From Mesorhizobium sp. J8 (lineage in GTDB: Bacteria; Pseudomonadota; Alphaproteobacteria; Rhizobiales; Rhizobiaceae), in NCBI RefSeq assembly GCF_016591715.1, contig NZ_AP024109.1, positions 4,278,001-4,342,000 of the forward strand: 64,000 bases of DNA. Reading direction: 5' to 3'. Below the pieces are notes generated by a model. That model was not told the DNA's origin. It was given only the letters and a program-made list of their open reading frames with translations, and did not search any database. A program made the position numbers and the translations under genes. How positions within the stretch are numbered: position 1 is the stretch's first letter; every line of letters starts with the position of its first letter. Of the stretch, positions 18,455 through 27,175 are shown one piece after another.

Positions 18455-19138
18455 TTAAAGAGGAACAACCTTGCCCTCGGCCAGCGTCACCCGCCGGTCC
18501 ATGCGGCCGGCGAGTTCGTGATTGTGAGTGGCGATCAGCGCCGCCAGCCCCGACTGCCTGACCAGCGCCTCCAGCGCGTCGAACACATAGGAGGCGGTCG
18601 TCGGGTCGAGATTGCCGGTCGGCTCGTCGGCCAGGAGCACCAGCGGCGCATTGGCGACGGCGCGGGCAATGGCGACGCGCTGCTGCTCGCCGCCGGAAAG
18701 CTCGGCCGGCCGGTGCTGCGCGCGCTTGCCGATCTGCATATAGTCGAGAAGCTGCGCCGCCCGCTCGGAGGCTTCCTTGGGAGGGAGCCCCTTGATCAGC
18801 TGCGGCATCATGATGTTCTCGAGCGCCGAGAACTCCGGCAGCAAATGATGGAACTGGTAGACGAAGCCGACATCATTGCGGCGGATCGCCGTGCGTTCCT
18901 CGTCCGACAGCCGGCCGCAGGCACGGCCGGCGAGGATCACGTCGCCCGCATCGGGCCGCTCCAAGAGGCCGGCCGTGTGCAAAAGGGTGGACTTGCCGGT
19001 GCCCGAAGGCGCCACCAGCGCCACCATCTCGCCGCGCCTGAGCGAAAAATCGGCACCGTTCAGAATGGTGAGCTTGCGCGGCCCCTGGACATAGTGGCGC
19101 TCGACGCCCTTCAACTCGATAATGGCCTCGGCCATCAT
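18455..19138 (-). CDS. lolD: Lipoprotein-releasing ABC transporter ATPase LolD
   Basis: 227 residues with the full ABC ATPase set: Walker [13 protein letters not shown], signature [14 protein letters not shown], Walker [14 protein letters not shown] and the switch His in ATHNHELA. With LolC/E-type permease it extracts lipoproteins from the inner membrane for the outer membrane. The stop of the permease gene overlaps the first ATG (ATGATGG), and GAGGT precedes it; the second ATG (19135) is an equally possible start one codon later. The linked permease makes the LolD assignment firm against related MacB-type ATPases. Confidence 0.93.
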   Translation of the reverse strand: MMAEAIIELKGVERHYVQGPRKLTILNGADFSLRRGEMVALVAPSGTGKSTLLHTAGLLERPDAGDVILAGRACGRLSDEERTAIRRNDVGFVYQFHHLLPEFSALENIMMPQLIKGLPPKEASERAAQLLDYMQIGKRAQHRPAELSGGEQQRVAIARAVANAPLVLLADEPTGNLDPTTASYVFDALEALVRQSGLAALIATHNHELAGRMDRRVTLAEGKVVPL

Positions 19139-20421
19139 TCGTACCTCAAGGCTTCGACGGGATCGAGCCGGGCCGCCCGCCAGGCCGGGAACACCGTCGC
19201 GAGGAACGACAGGGCCAGCGCCATGATCACGACATAGGTCGTCTCGCGCGGGTCCATCTTCGCCGGCAGCTGGCTGAGGAAATAGAGCTCGGGGTTGAAC
19301 AGGATCCTGCCGGTCATCCAGGAGAAGAACTGGCGGATCGATTCGATGTTGATGCAGATCACGACGCCGAGCAACACGCCGGCGATCGTGCCGGTGACGC
19401 CGATCGCCGCCCCCGTCATCAGGAAGATGCGCAGGATCGCGCCGCGCGAGGCGCCCATCGTGCGCAGGATGGCGATGTCGTGGCCCTTGTCCTTCACCAG
19501 CATGATGAGGCCGGAAATGATGTTGAGCGCCGCCACCAGCACGATCAGCGTCAGGATCATGAACATGACGTTGCGCTCGACCTGCAGGGCCGAGAAGAAG
19601 GTTTCGTTGCGCTGGCGCCAATCGACGAGGTCGACCGGCCGCTGCGCCGCCTGTTCGACCAGCGGCTTCAGCGCGTCGACATTGTCGGGATTGTCGACAT
19701 AGATCTCGATGGTCTGCGCGCGCCCGTCCATGTTGAAATAGAGCTGCGCTTCGGAGAACGGCATGTAGATGATCGAGCTGTCATATTCCGACATGCCGAC
19801 CTCGAAGATCGCCGCCACCTTGTAGCCCTTCATGCGCGGCGTGGTGCCGATCGGCGTCACGTCGCCCCCGGGCGAGATCAGCGTGATCGTGTCGCCGAGC
19901 ACCAGCCCGAGGCTTTCCGCCATGCGCTTGCCGATCGCCACGCCGTCGCCGGTGTCGAAACCGTCGAGCGTCCCCTGCTTGATGTTGCTGGCGACGATCG
20001 AAATCTTGCCGAGGTCCTCGCCGCGGATGCCTCGCACCAGCGCGCCCGTGCCGCCGCCGACATTGCCCTGCGCCAGCACCTGGCCGTCGATCAGCGGGAT
20101 CGCATATTTGACGCCCGACACACCGTTGATGCGGCTCGCCACCTGGGCGTAATCCTCCAGCGGCGAATCGAGCGGCTGCACAATGAGGTGGCCGTTCACG
20201 CCGAGGATGCGGGTGAGCAACTCGGCGCGGAACCCGTTCATCACCGCCATGACGACGATCAGCGTCGCGACGCCCAGCATGATGCCGAGGAAGGAGATCG
20301 AGGCGATGACCGAGATCACCGTCTCCTTGCGGCGCGAGCGCAGATAGCGCCACGCCACCATGCGCTCGAAGCCCGAGAAAGCGCCCGCCCCTGATCTGGC
20401 CGCTGCCGCCGCCTCGCTCAT
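19135..20421 (-). CDS. lolE: Lipoprotein-releasing ABC transporter permease (LolC/LolE type)
   Basis: 428 residues with four membrane helices: one after the N-terminal [19 protein letters not shown] and three near the C-terminus, with a large periplasmic domain between. The end [17 protein letters not shown] is typical of the family. Alphaproteobacteria usually have a single permease gene that forms a homodimer with LolD, so the LolC versus LolE name is a matter of convention. The start overlaps the proS stop (ATGA) and its own stop overlaps lolD, giving a coupled proS-lolE-lolD unit. Confidence 0.92.
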   Translation of the reverse strand: MSEAAAAARSGAGAFSGFERMVAWRYLRSRRKETVISVIASISFLGIMLGVATLIVVMAVMNGFRAELLTRILGVNGHLIVQPLDSPLEDYAQVASRINGVSGVKYAIPLIDGQVLAQGNVGGGTGALVRGIRGEDLGKISIVASNIKQGTLDGFDTGDGVAIGKRMAESLGLVLGDTITLISPGGDVTPIGTTPRMKGYKVAAIFEVGMSEYDSSIIYMPFSEAQLYFNMDGRAQTIEIYVDNPDNVDALKPLVEQAAQRPVDLVDWRQRNETFFSALQVERNVMFMILTLIVLVAALNIISGLIMLVKDKGHDIAILRTMGASRGAILRIFLMTGAAIGVTGTIAGVLLGVVICINIESIRQFFSWMTGRILFNPELYFLSQLPAKMDPRETTYVVIMALALSFLATVFPAWRAARLDPVEALRYE

Positions 20422-21746
20422 GCGGCGATACCCAGGCGCTTCTTGGCCTCGGCGATCGGCAGCGTCTCGCGCTCGCCCGACTTGCGGTTCTTGATCTCGA
20501 CCTCACCGGCGGCCACGCCGCGCGGGCCGACGATCACCTGCCACGGCAGGCCGATCAGGTCGGCGGTGGCGAATTTGCCGCCGGGACGCTGGTCGGTGTC
20601 GTCATAGAGCACGTCCTTGCCGGCTGCGTTGAGCGCCGCATAAAGCTCGTCGCAGACGCGGTCGCATTCACCGTCGCCGACCTTCATGTTGATCAGGCCG
20701 ATATCGAAAGGCGCCACCGCTTCCGGCCAGATGATGCCGTTCTCGTCATGGCTCGCCTCGATGATCGCCGCAACCAGGCGCGACGGGCCGATGCCGTAGG
20801 AACCGCCGGATGCATAATGGTCCTTGCCGTCGGGACCGGTCACCTTGGCGTTCATCGGCTTGGAGTACTTCTCGCCGAAATGGAAGATATGGCCGACTTC
20901 GATGCCGCGCGCCGAAAGCCGGTCGCCTTCGGCGACTTTCTCCCAGGCCGCTTCGTCATGCATCTCGTCGGTGGCGGCGTAGGGTGTCGTCCACGTCTTC
21001 ACGATGTCGCCGATCTCGGCATCGTTGGAGAAGTTGGTGTCGGCGCCCGGCACGTCGAGCGTAAGATAGGCGCGGTCGCAGAACACCTGGCTCTCGCCGG
21101 TCTCGGCCAGGATGATGAACTCATGGCTGAGATCGCCACCGATCGGACCGGTGTCGGCGCGCATCGGAATGGCCTGCAGGCCCATGCGCGTGAACGTCCT
21201 GAGATAGGAGACGAACATGCGGTTGTAGGCGGCCTTCGCGCCCTCGAAATCGAGGTCGAAGGAATAAGCGTCCTTCATCAGGAATTCGCGTGAGCGCATG
21301 ACGCCGAAGCGCGGACGCACCTCGTCGCGGAACTTCCACTGGATGTGATAGAGGTTGAGCGGCAGGTCCTTGTAGGACTTGACGTAGGCGCGAAAAATCT
21401 CGGTGACCATCTCTTCGTTGGTCGGGCCGTAGAGCAGGTCGCGGTCCTGGCGGTCCTTGATGCGCAACATCTCCTTGCCGTAGTCGTTGTAACGGCCGCT
21501 TTCGCGCCACAGATCCGCCGACTGGATAGTCGGCATCAGGATTTCCAGCGCGCCGGCGCGGTTCTGCTCCTCGCGGATGATCTGGCAGACCTTGTCCAGC
21601 ACGCGTTTGCCCAATGGCAGCCACGAGAAGCTGCCCTGCCCCTGCTGGCGGATCATGCCGGCGCGCAGCATCAGCCGGTGCGAGACGATCTCGGCCTCGC
21701 GGGGATTTTCTTTGAGAATAGGCAGGAAGTAGCGCGACAAACGCAT
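20418..21746 (-). CDS. proS: Prolyl-tRNA synthetase
   Basis: 442 residues of the class II synthetase fold, beginning [15 protein letters not shown]. Motif 2 includes the [16 protein letters not shown] stretch and motif 3 the [14 protein letters not shown] stretch; the C-terminal anticodon-binding domain follows. The length is that of the compact alphaproteobacterial enzyme, which lacks the editing insertion of the ~570-residue E. coli type. It charges tRNA-Pro. It is the first gene of a coupled run with lolE and lolD. Confidence 0.95.
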   Translation of the reverse strand: MRLSRYFLPILKENPREAEIVSHRLMLRAGMIRQQGQGSFSWLPLGKRVLDKVCQIIREEQNRAGALEILMPTIQSADLWRESGRYNDYGKEMLRIKDRQDRDLLYGPTNEEMVTEIFRAYVKSYKDLPLNLYHIQWKFRDEVRPRFGVMRSREFLMKDAYSFDLDFEGAKAAYNRMFVSYLRTFTRMGLQAIPMRADTGPIGGDLSHEFIILAETGESQVFCDRAYLTLDVPGADTNFSNDAEIGDIVKTWTTPYAATDEMHDEAAWEKVAEGDRLSARGIEVGHIFHFGEKYSKPMNAKVTGPDGKDHYASGGSYGIGPSRLVAAIIEASHDENGIIWPEAVAPFDIGLINMKVGDGECDRVCDELYAALNAAGKDVLYDDTDQRPGGKFATADLIGLPWQVIVGPRGVAAGEVEIKNRKSGERETLPIAEAKKRLGIAA

Positions 21747-21997
21747 GGACTGGTCCGTGAATGAAGATGGCGGCGCGGGAATCGGCGCGCCTCAGGCTGC
21801 TTGCTCGGGCTTCATAGCCATTTCATGGCCGAATGGAAACCCGAGTGCCCCAAAGTATCGGGCCTTCTGCACCTTACCAAAATGGCGATTTTGGCTGCAA
21901 AGTGCCGCAAATGGCTTTTTGATCGATTCACAAGCAAGCCCTGCCGCACTATTGTGCAGTGCAGCACGATATTGCCTGTTTCGAGGCAAAATTCTTC
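21747..21997. other. Non-coding region upstream of proS
   Basis: Only weak overlapping frames without ribosome sites or recognisable domains are present here, so I read it as non-coding. It should hold the minus-strand proS promoter, and on the plus strand the control region of the small RNA candidate that follows. Confidence 0.5.
21955..21966 (+). promoter_or_regulatory. PhaR-type motif candidate
   Basis: TGCAGTGCAGCA matches the TGCRNYGCASMA pattern reported, as I recall it, for PhaR, the polyhydroxybutyrate regulator of rhizobia. It lies about 65 bp before the predicted start of the small RNA candidate. One 12-base match can arise by chance. Confidence 0.3.
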
Positions 21998-22025
21998 GTG
22001 ACATTTTCACCTGCCTTGGTCTAGT
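21998..22025 (+). promoter_or_regulatory. Candidate promoter of small RNA
   Basis: GTGACA (21998-22003) and TCTAGT (22020-22025) are separated by 16 bases and resemble -35 and -10 boxes, predicting a start near 22032. Confidence 0.4.
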
Positions 22026-22031
22026 GTGCGC

Positions 22032-22182
22032 CGATAACCGAGAGGGCGGAGAAAAATCTGCTCTCCTACGCGGTCAAAGTCTTGGGAGGATGCGATCTAG
22101 GCGCGGTAACTCGCTGCCGCCGGACACCGGAAACGGATCGGACGCGTTTAAATTGCAAGGCCTCGTGCCTTGCATTTTTTTT
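22032..22182 (+). ncRNA. Candidate intergenic small RNA (~150 nt)
   Basis: A promoter-like pair ends at 22025 and a perfect intrinsic terminator ends at 22182, with no credible reading frame between. Inside, GGAG and CTCC segments around 22048-22070 and CCGG repeats near 22120 allow hairpins. It does not match SRP RNA, tmRNA or a tRNA by eye; 6S RNA or a rhizobial alpha-r type trans-acting RNA cannot be excluded. It lies between the divergent-facing terminators of proS and DUF1467 surroundings. Confidence 0.5.
22154..22182 (+). terminator. Strong intrinsic terminator
   Basis: TGCAAGGC (22154-22161), loop CTCGT, GCCTTGCA (22167-22174) and eight T (22175-22182) form a textbook Rho-independent terminator on the plus strand, although no plus-strand gene precedes it. 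Confidence 0.88.
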
Positions 22183-22242
22183 GTGCAATCATCTGCTTAG
22201 CACCACCATCTGCCAAACAGCGTCAGCCATAGATAACAGCCA

Positions 22243-22266
22243 AAATCGGAAGCCGGCTTCCGATTT
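22243..22266. repeat. Perfect 24-bp palindrome
   Basis: AAATCGGAAGCC is followed directly by its reverse complement GGCTTCCGATTT with no loop. It lies 53 bp past the stop of the DUF1467 gene on the minus strand. It could terminate that message or be a protein-binding site for a symmetric dimer. Confidence 0.55.
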
Positions 22267-22319
22267 CAACCTTGGCGCGCGTATGCTGCCCAATACTTGT
22301 CGAGACTGTATCTTCGGCG

Positions 22320-22604
22320 TCAGTGATGGGTATTCGGACTAAAGTCCGGCATGATCCGCATGATGTCGTCGAAGCTGAATCCCAGGCCCATCGTCAGGCC
22401 GTAGAGAATGCCCATCACGACCACCGTCACGATCGTCGCGCGGATGAAAGCGCGCAGCATATGCGGGCCGCGTGGCGCGCTGGAAACGGTGCCAAGCGTG
22501 ACATCCTGATCGTCGTCCTGGGTGCGCAGGCTGAACGGGAGAACAACAAACAGCACCAGCCACCAGGTGACGAAGAACAGCGCGGCGAACAGGATCCAGT
22601 TCAT
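22320..22604 (-). CDS. DUF1467 family small membrane protein
   Basis: 94 residues with two membrane helices: one at about 4-25 (MNWILFAALFFVTWWLVLF) and one at about 54-75, joined by a polar loop with several Asp. This matches the DUF1467 family of alphaproteobacteria, whose function is not known. The start overlaps the stop of mce (ATGA), so the two are translationally coupled. The order rnj-mce-DUF1467-proS is common in Hyphomicrobiales to my knowledge. Confidence 0.82.
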   Translation of the reverse strand: MNWILFAALFFVTWWLVLFVVLPFSLRTQDDDQDVTLGTVSSAPRGPHMLRAFIRATIVTVVVMGILYGLTMGLGFSFDDIMRIMPDFSPNTHH

Positions 22605-23005
22605 GCCTGCTCCAGTTCGACCAGCGTGCCGAAGAAATCCTTGGGATGCAGGAACAGCACCGGCTTGCCGTGGGCACCGATTTTGGGGTTGCCGTCGCCC
22701 AGCACGCGCGCACCGCTCGCTTTCAAACGGTCGCGGGCCGCCAGGATGTCGTCGACCTCATAGCAGACGTGATGCATGCCGCCCGAAGGGTTCTTCTCGA
22801 GGAAGGCGGCGATCGGCGATGTCTCGCCCAGCGGCTCCAGCAATTCGATCTTGGTATTGCCGACATCGACGAACACGACGGTCACGCCATGCTCCGGCAA
22901 CGCCTGCGGCTCGCTCAATTGCGCCCCCAGCGTGTCGCGATAGGCGGCCATTGCCGCGGCCAGATCCGGCACGGCAAGCGCGACATGGTTCAGGCGTCCA
23001 AGCAT
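22601..23005 (-). CDS. mce: Methylmalonyl-CoA epimerase
   Basis: 134 residues of the glyoxalase/VOC fold: MLGRLNHVALAVPDL at the start, a metal-binding His there, another in SGGMHHVCYEV and the Glu in FGTLVELEQA. The enzyme interconverts the two epimers of methylmalonyl-CoA between propionyl-CoA carboxylase and the B12-dependent mutase. The length and metal ligands are standard. It is coupled to the DUF1467 gene; a repeat of about 100 bp separates it from rnj upstream. Confidence 0.92.
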   Translation of the reverse strand: MLGRLNHVALAVPDLAAAMAAYRDTLGAQLSEPQALPEHGVTVVFVDVGNTKIELLEPLGETSPIAAFLEKNPSGGMHHVCYEVDDILAARDRLKASGARVLGDGNPKIGAHGKPVLFLHPKDFFGTLVELEQA

Positions 23006-23022
23006 AAAAGCGCTCCGCTCTT

Positions 23023-23127
23023 GGGGGAGTAAAGCAATAGGGCAGTATGGCAGTAGGGAAAAATCTCGGCGTATACAAATCTATCGCCCTTTCCCTGCCG
23101 CCCTACTGCCTTACTCCCCTACTCCCT
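23023..23127. repeat. Imperfect inverted repeat of AGTAGGGCAGTA-like units
   Basis: The left half has repeated units (GGGAGTAAAGC, AGGGCAGTATGGCAGTAGGG) and the right half their complement (CCCTACTGCCTTACTCCCC). The two can fold into one long imperfect hairpin between rnj and mce. Such AGTAGGGC-rich intergenic repeats are familiar in rhizobial DNA. Confidence 0.6.
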
Positions 23128-23133
23128 TGTTCG

Positions 23134-24804
23134 TCACCGCGTGACGAACACCGTCACCAGCGGCTTCTTGCCCCAGGCTTCGTTGGCGGCGGCGCGCACG
23201 GCGCGGCGCACCGCTTCCTGCACCAGATCGAGGTCTTTTCGGCGCTGGCGCGGAATGGAGTCCACCGCGCCGATTGCCGCATCGAGCATCAGGTCCTCCA
23301 GCGTCTCGCCGCTGGCATCCGCTTCCGCCACGCCGATCGCCACCAGATCAGGGTCACCGGCGAGCTCATATTTATCGTCGAGCACGACATTGACCGCGAC
23401 ATGGCCGGCGAAGGAAAGCTTGCGGCGGTCGCGTATGCCCATCGCCTGGTCGGTGCCGATCAGCAAGCCGTCCTTGTAAAGCCGGCCGAACGGCACCTGA
23501 TCGATAATGGTCGCCGGGCCGGGCCAGAGCCTCAGCATGTCGCCATCGCGCACCTGCGCCACCTGGCCGATGCCCGACATCGACATCAGCGAGCCCTGCG
23601 CCACCAGATGCGCCGCCTCGCCATGCACGGGAACGCCGATCTGCGGACGCACCCATTCATACATCTTGCGCAGTTCGCTGCGGCGCGGATGGCCGGAGAC
23701 ATGCACCAGCGCGTCGCCGTCCTCGATGATCTTCATGCCGAGGTCGATCAGGCGGTTCTTGATCTCGAGGATCGCCTTCTCGTTGCCGGGAATGGTGCGC
23801 GAAGAAAATACAACGGTATCGCCGGCCGTCAGCGCCACCGACTTCATCTCGTCGCGTGAGAGCTTTGCAAGTGCGGCCAGCGGCTCGCCCTGGCTGCCGG
23901 TGCAGATGATCACCAGGTTCTCACGCGGGATATAGCCATAGTCCTCCTCGGAGATGAACTCCGGCAGGCCGTCCATGTAGCCAAGCTCGCCCGCGACATC
24001 GATGACGCGCTTCAGCGAGCGGCCGAGCACGAGGCATTGCCGGCCGGCATCGCGCGCCGCCCTGGCGATCGAGACGATTCGCCCGACATTGGAGGAGAAG
24101 GTGGTGACCGCGACGCGGCCCTTGGCTTGCTCGATGACGCCCTTGAGGCCCTCGCCGACCGCCACCTCCGAGGGCGACTCCCCTTCCCTCAACGCATTGG
24201 TGGAATCGCAGATCAGAGCCAGCACGCCCTTGTCGCCATAGGCGCGGAAGCGCGCCTCGTCGGTCTTCGGGCCGATCGTCGGAGCCGGATCGATCTTCCA
24301 GTCGCCGGTGTGGATCACCGTGCCGGCCGGAGTGGTGATCGCCAGCGACATCGGCTCGGGGATCGAATGCGCCACCGGAATGGCCTCGATCTCGAAAGGT
24401 CCGATGGTGAACTTCTCGCCGGCCCGGTAAATCGACGCCGGGATCTTCGGCGCGTTCTGCTCACCCTGCCGCTTGGCTTCGAGCAGGCCGGCGGTGAACG
24501 GCGTCATCCAGACTGGAACTTTAAGCTTCGGCCAGATGTCGAGCAGCGCGCCGTAATGGTCCTCGTGCGCGTGGGTGATGACGATGCCGCGCAAGCCATC
24601 GATATTCTCCTCGATGAAACGCGTATCGGGCAGGATGAGATCGACGCCGGGATGCGCCGAGTCCGGAAAGGTGACGCCGACATCGACGATGATCCACTCC
24701 CGCGCTTCGGCAGGCCCGTAGCCGTAGAGGGCGAAGTTCATGCCGATCTCGCCGACGCCGCCCAGCGGCGCGAAGACGAGCTCGGCGTTTTCCTTATTCG
24801 CCAT
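23134..24804 (-). CDS. rnj: Ribonuclease J
   Basis: 556 residues of the metallo-beta-lactamase / beta-CASP family. The zinc motif is THAHEDHYGALLDIW; further ligands are in HTGDWKIDP and the beta-CASP motif CTGSQGEPLAAL, with the RNase J HVSGHPRR and VPVHGE segments downstream. It has both 5' exonuclease and endonuclease activity on RNA in related bacteria and takes part in rRNA and mRNA maturation. AGGAAGGAAAG precedes the ATG. The C-terminal domain is present, so the protein is full length. Confidence 0.95.
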   Translation of the reverse strand: MANKENAELVFAPLGGVGEIGMNFALYGYGPAEAREWIIVDVGVTFPDSAHPGVDLILPDTRFIEENIDGLRGIVITHAHEDHYGALLDIWPKLKVPVWMTPFTAGLLEAKRQGEQNAPKIPASIYRAGEKFTIGPFEIEAIPVAHSIPEPMSLAITTPAGTVIHTGDWKIDPAPTIGPKTDEARFRAYGDKGVLALICDSTNALREGESPSEVAVGEGLKGVIEQAKGRVAVTTFSSNVGRIVSIARAARDAGRQCLVLGRSLKRVIDVAGELGYMDGLPEFISEEDYGYIPRENLVIICTGSQGEPLAALAKLSRDEMKSVALTAGDTVVFSSRTIPGNEKAILEIKNRLIDLGMKIIEDGDALVHVSGHPRRSELRKMYEWVRPQIGVPVHGEAAHLVAQGSLMSMSGIGQVAQVRDGDMLRLWPGPATIIDQVPFGRLYKDGLLIGTDQAMGIRDRRKLSFAGHVAVNVVLDDKYELAGDPDLVAIGVAEADASGETLEDLMLDAAIGAVDSIPRQRRKDLDLVQEAVRRAVRAAANEAWGKKPLVTVFVTR

Positions 24805-24898
24805 GAATTCTTTCCTTCCTGGCCGTCAGGCCAAGCCGTTGGGGCAATTCCGGGAAATGCGTGTCACGGTTTTCCGTCCGGAATGGCATAAAACAAAA

Positions 24899-25720
24899 TT
24901 ATACGCGGGCCGAGGCGACAGCGCCGAAATGCACGTCGCCGGCAGCGATCGTCAAAACTGATCCCTCATCGTCGCGGATCACGAAACGGCAGTCCTCGTC
25001 AATGGTTTCGAAGACGCCGCGCACCACATTGCCGTCAATTCTGACAGCAACCTCGCCGCCGAGGCCTGCCGCGCGGGCAAGCCAGCGCTCTCTGACGGCA
25101 TCGAGCCCACGCCCATCATCCCACATCCGGGCATTCTCGCTCCAGGCGTCCGAGAGCGCCAGGAACAGCGTTTCGGCATCGCAATCGGCACCCAATGCCT
25201 GCAGCGACGTCGCCGGATAAGGCAGATCTTCCGGGTAAGCCACGACATTGACGCCGATGCCGATGGCGACCGCGAAACGGCTGCCCTCAAGCATCGTCGA
25301 CTCCAACAGGATGCCGGCAAGCTTGGCGCCCGACGCCAGCACGTCATTCGGCCATTTCAATTCGAAGCGGTTGCGGCCCTGGCTAGCGCCGTCCAGGGCG
25401 ACGGCGATTCGGCCCTTCGGCACGACGGCGTCGAGCGCGTCGGCCAGCGCCAGCCCCGCGACGAAGCCGAGCGTCGCGGCGAGCCGCAATTCGCCGGCGG
25501 GAACCAGGAGCAGTGTCGCCGCGAGATTGCCTTCGGGCGTAGCCCAGGCGCGGCCACGCCGGCCGCGACCGCTTTCCTGCTTTTTCGAGACGACCCAGAG
25601 CTTGCCGGGATCGCCGGCGCGCGCGTGCTCCAGCGCCAGCGCGTTGGTCGAGCCGACGCTGTCATGCGCCTCGAGCCGGAACCCCTCCGACGCCGCGGTT
25701 GGAGCCAGTCGAAACGCCAT
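24899..25720 (-). CDS. birA: Biotin-[acetyl-CoA carboxylase] ligase
   Basis: 273 residues with the biotin-binding motif ESGRGRRGRAWATPEGNL, the KWPNDVLASGAKLAGIL segment and a C-terminal SH3-like domain. There is no N-terminal DNA-binding domain, so this is a group I ligase and not a repressor. It attaches biotin to acetyl-CoA carboxylase and other carboxylases. The ATG at 25720 was chosen because the extension to 25774 runs through the nuoN end. It starts 4 bp after the nuoN stop, at the tail of the nuo operon. Confidence 0.93.
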   Translation of the reverse strand: MAFRLAPTAASEGFRLEAHDSVGSTNALALEHARAGDPGKLWVVSKKQESGRGRRGRAWATPEGNLAATLLLVPAGELRLAATLGFVAGLALADALDAVVPKGRIAVALDGASQGRNRFELKWPNDVLASGAKLAGILLESTMLEGSRFAVAIGIGVNVVAYPEDLPYPATSLQALGADCDAETLFLALSDAWSENARMWDDGRGLDAVRERWLARAAGLGGEVAVRIDGNVVRGVFETIDEDCRFVIRDDEGSVLTIAAGDVHFGAVASARV

Positions 25721-25724
25721 CCCG

Positions 25725-27161
25725 TCAGAAGAACGTCTTGGCGGCGGCTTCGGCATAATTGCCGATCGGTCCACCGATCAGCACGTAGAACAGCACGAAG
25801 GCGCCGCTGACGCCGAGCACCAGGCGCAGCTCGCTCGCCATCGGCACGAAGCCGCCGACCGGCTCGTCGAACCACATGATCTTGATGATGCGCAGGTAAT
25901 AGTAGGCGCCCACCACCGAGGCCAGCACGCCGATGATCGCCAATGCGTAAAGATGCGCATTGATGGCGGCGAGGAACACGTACCACTTCCCCCAGAAGCC
26001 GGCGAGCGGGGGAATGCCGGCCAGCGAGAACATCAGGATGGTGAGGATGGTGGCCATGATCGGATTGGTCGAGGCAAGGCCGGCGAGATCGCTGATCTGC
26101 TCGACATTGCCTTCCTTGCGCCGCATGGCGAGGATGAAGGCAAAGGTGCCGAGCGTCATCACCAGATAGATCAGCATGTAGATGGCGACGCCCCGCACGC
26201 CGGCTTGGCTGTTGGCGGCAAGGCCGACCAGCGCATAGCCCATATGGCCGATCGAGGAATAGGCCATCAGGCGCTTGATGTTGGTCTGGCCGATGGCCGC
26301 GAAAGAGCCGAGGGCCATCGAGGCGATCGAGATGAAGACCACGATCTGCTGCCAGTCCGCGGCGACCGGCTTGAAGGCGCCCATGGTGACGCGCACGATC
26401 AGCGCCATCGCCGCCATTTTCGGCGCAGCGGCCAGGAAGGCAGTGATCGGCGTCGGCGCGCCTTCATAGACGTCCGGCGTCCACATGTGGAACGGCACGG
26501 CCGAGATCTTGAAGGCGAGCCCTGCAAGCACGAACACCAGGCCGAAGACGAGGCCGAGCTGGCGCTCGCCGCTGCCAAGCGCCGTCGCGATCTCCTGGAA
26601 GCCGGTGTTGCCGGTGTAGCCGTAGACGAGGCTGATGCCGTAGAGCAGCATGCCCGACGACAGCGCGCCGAGGACGAAATATTTCAGGCCCGCCTCGGTC
26701 GAGCGCAGGTTGTCGCGGTTGATCGCCGCCAGCACGTAGATCGCCAGCGACTGCAGCTCGAGCCCGAGATAGAGCCCGATCATTCCGTTGGCCGAGATCA
26801 TCAGCATCATGCCGAGCGTGCAGAGCAGGATAAGCACCGGGAACTCGAACTTGTCGAAATGTTCCTGGCGCGCGAAGCGCATCGACATGATCAGCGTCAC
26901 CGCCGAGCCGATCAGCGCGAGCATCTTCATGAAGGCGCCGAAGGAATCCTGCACGAAGGCGCCGCCATAGGCAGCGCCCTGCCCGCCGGAGAAGGCTAGC
27001 CACAGACCGGCCACCACCAGCACGAGGACGGCAAGACCGGCCACGGTCATGGTGCTGTTGGAGCGCGAATAGGCCCCGATCATCAGGAGCAACAGCGCGC
27101 CCGCGGCGAGGACAAGCTCCGGCGTCGAAAGCGAAAGGCTGGAGAGAAGGTCCGGCGTCAT
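25725..27161 (-). CDS. nuoN: NADH-quinone oxidoreductase subunit N
   Basis: 478 residues with about fourteen hydrophobic helices of the Mrp antiporter-like family. The conserved Lys in the discontinuous helix region ([13 protein letters not shown]) and in [16 protein letters not shown] are visible. NuoN is one of three proton-pumping antiporter-like membrane subunits of complex I. It follows nuoM after 14 bp and precedes birA by 4 bp. The length is standard. Confidence 0.96.
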   Translation of the reverse strand: MTPDLLSSLSLSTPELVLAAGALLLLMIGAYSRSNSTMTVAGLAVLVLVVAGLWLAFSGGQGAAYGGAFVQDSFGAFMKMLALIGSAVTLIMSMRFARQEHFDKFEFPVLILLCTLGMMLMISANGMIGLYLGLELQSLAIYVLAAINRDNLRSTEAGLKYFVLGALSSGMLLYGISLVYGYTGNTGFQEIATALGSGERQLGLVFGLVFVLAGLAFKISAVPFHMWTPDVYEGAPTPITAFLAAAPKMAAMALIVRVTMGAFKPVAADWQQIVVFISIASMALGSFAAIGQTNIKRLMAYSSIGHMGYALVGLAANSQAGVRGVAIYMLIYLVMTLGTFAFILAMRRKEGNVEQISDLAGLASTNPIMATILTILMFSLAGIPPLAGFWGKWYVFLAAINAHLYALAIIGVLASVVGAYYYLRIIKIMWFDEPVGGFVPMASELRLVLGVSGAFVLFYVLIGGPIGNYAEAAAKTFF

Positions 27162-27175
27162 AGTCTATTCCCCAG

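Noticed and set aside
21745..22200. Possible 151-codon gene upstream of proS on the plus strand
   Set aside because: No ribosome site, no domain, and it runs into a strong intrinsic terminator; the terminator and promoter-like signals fit a small RNA better.
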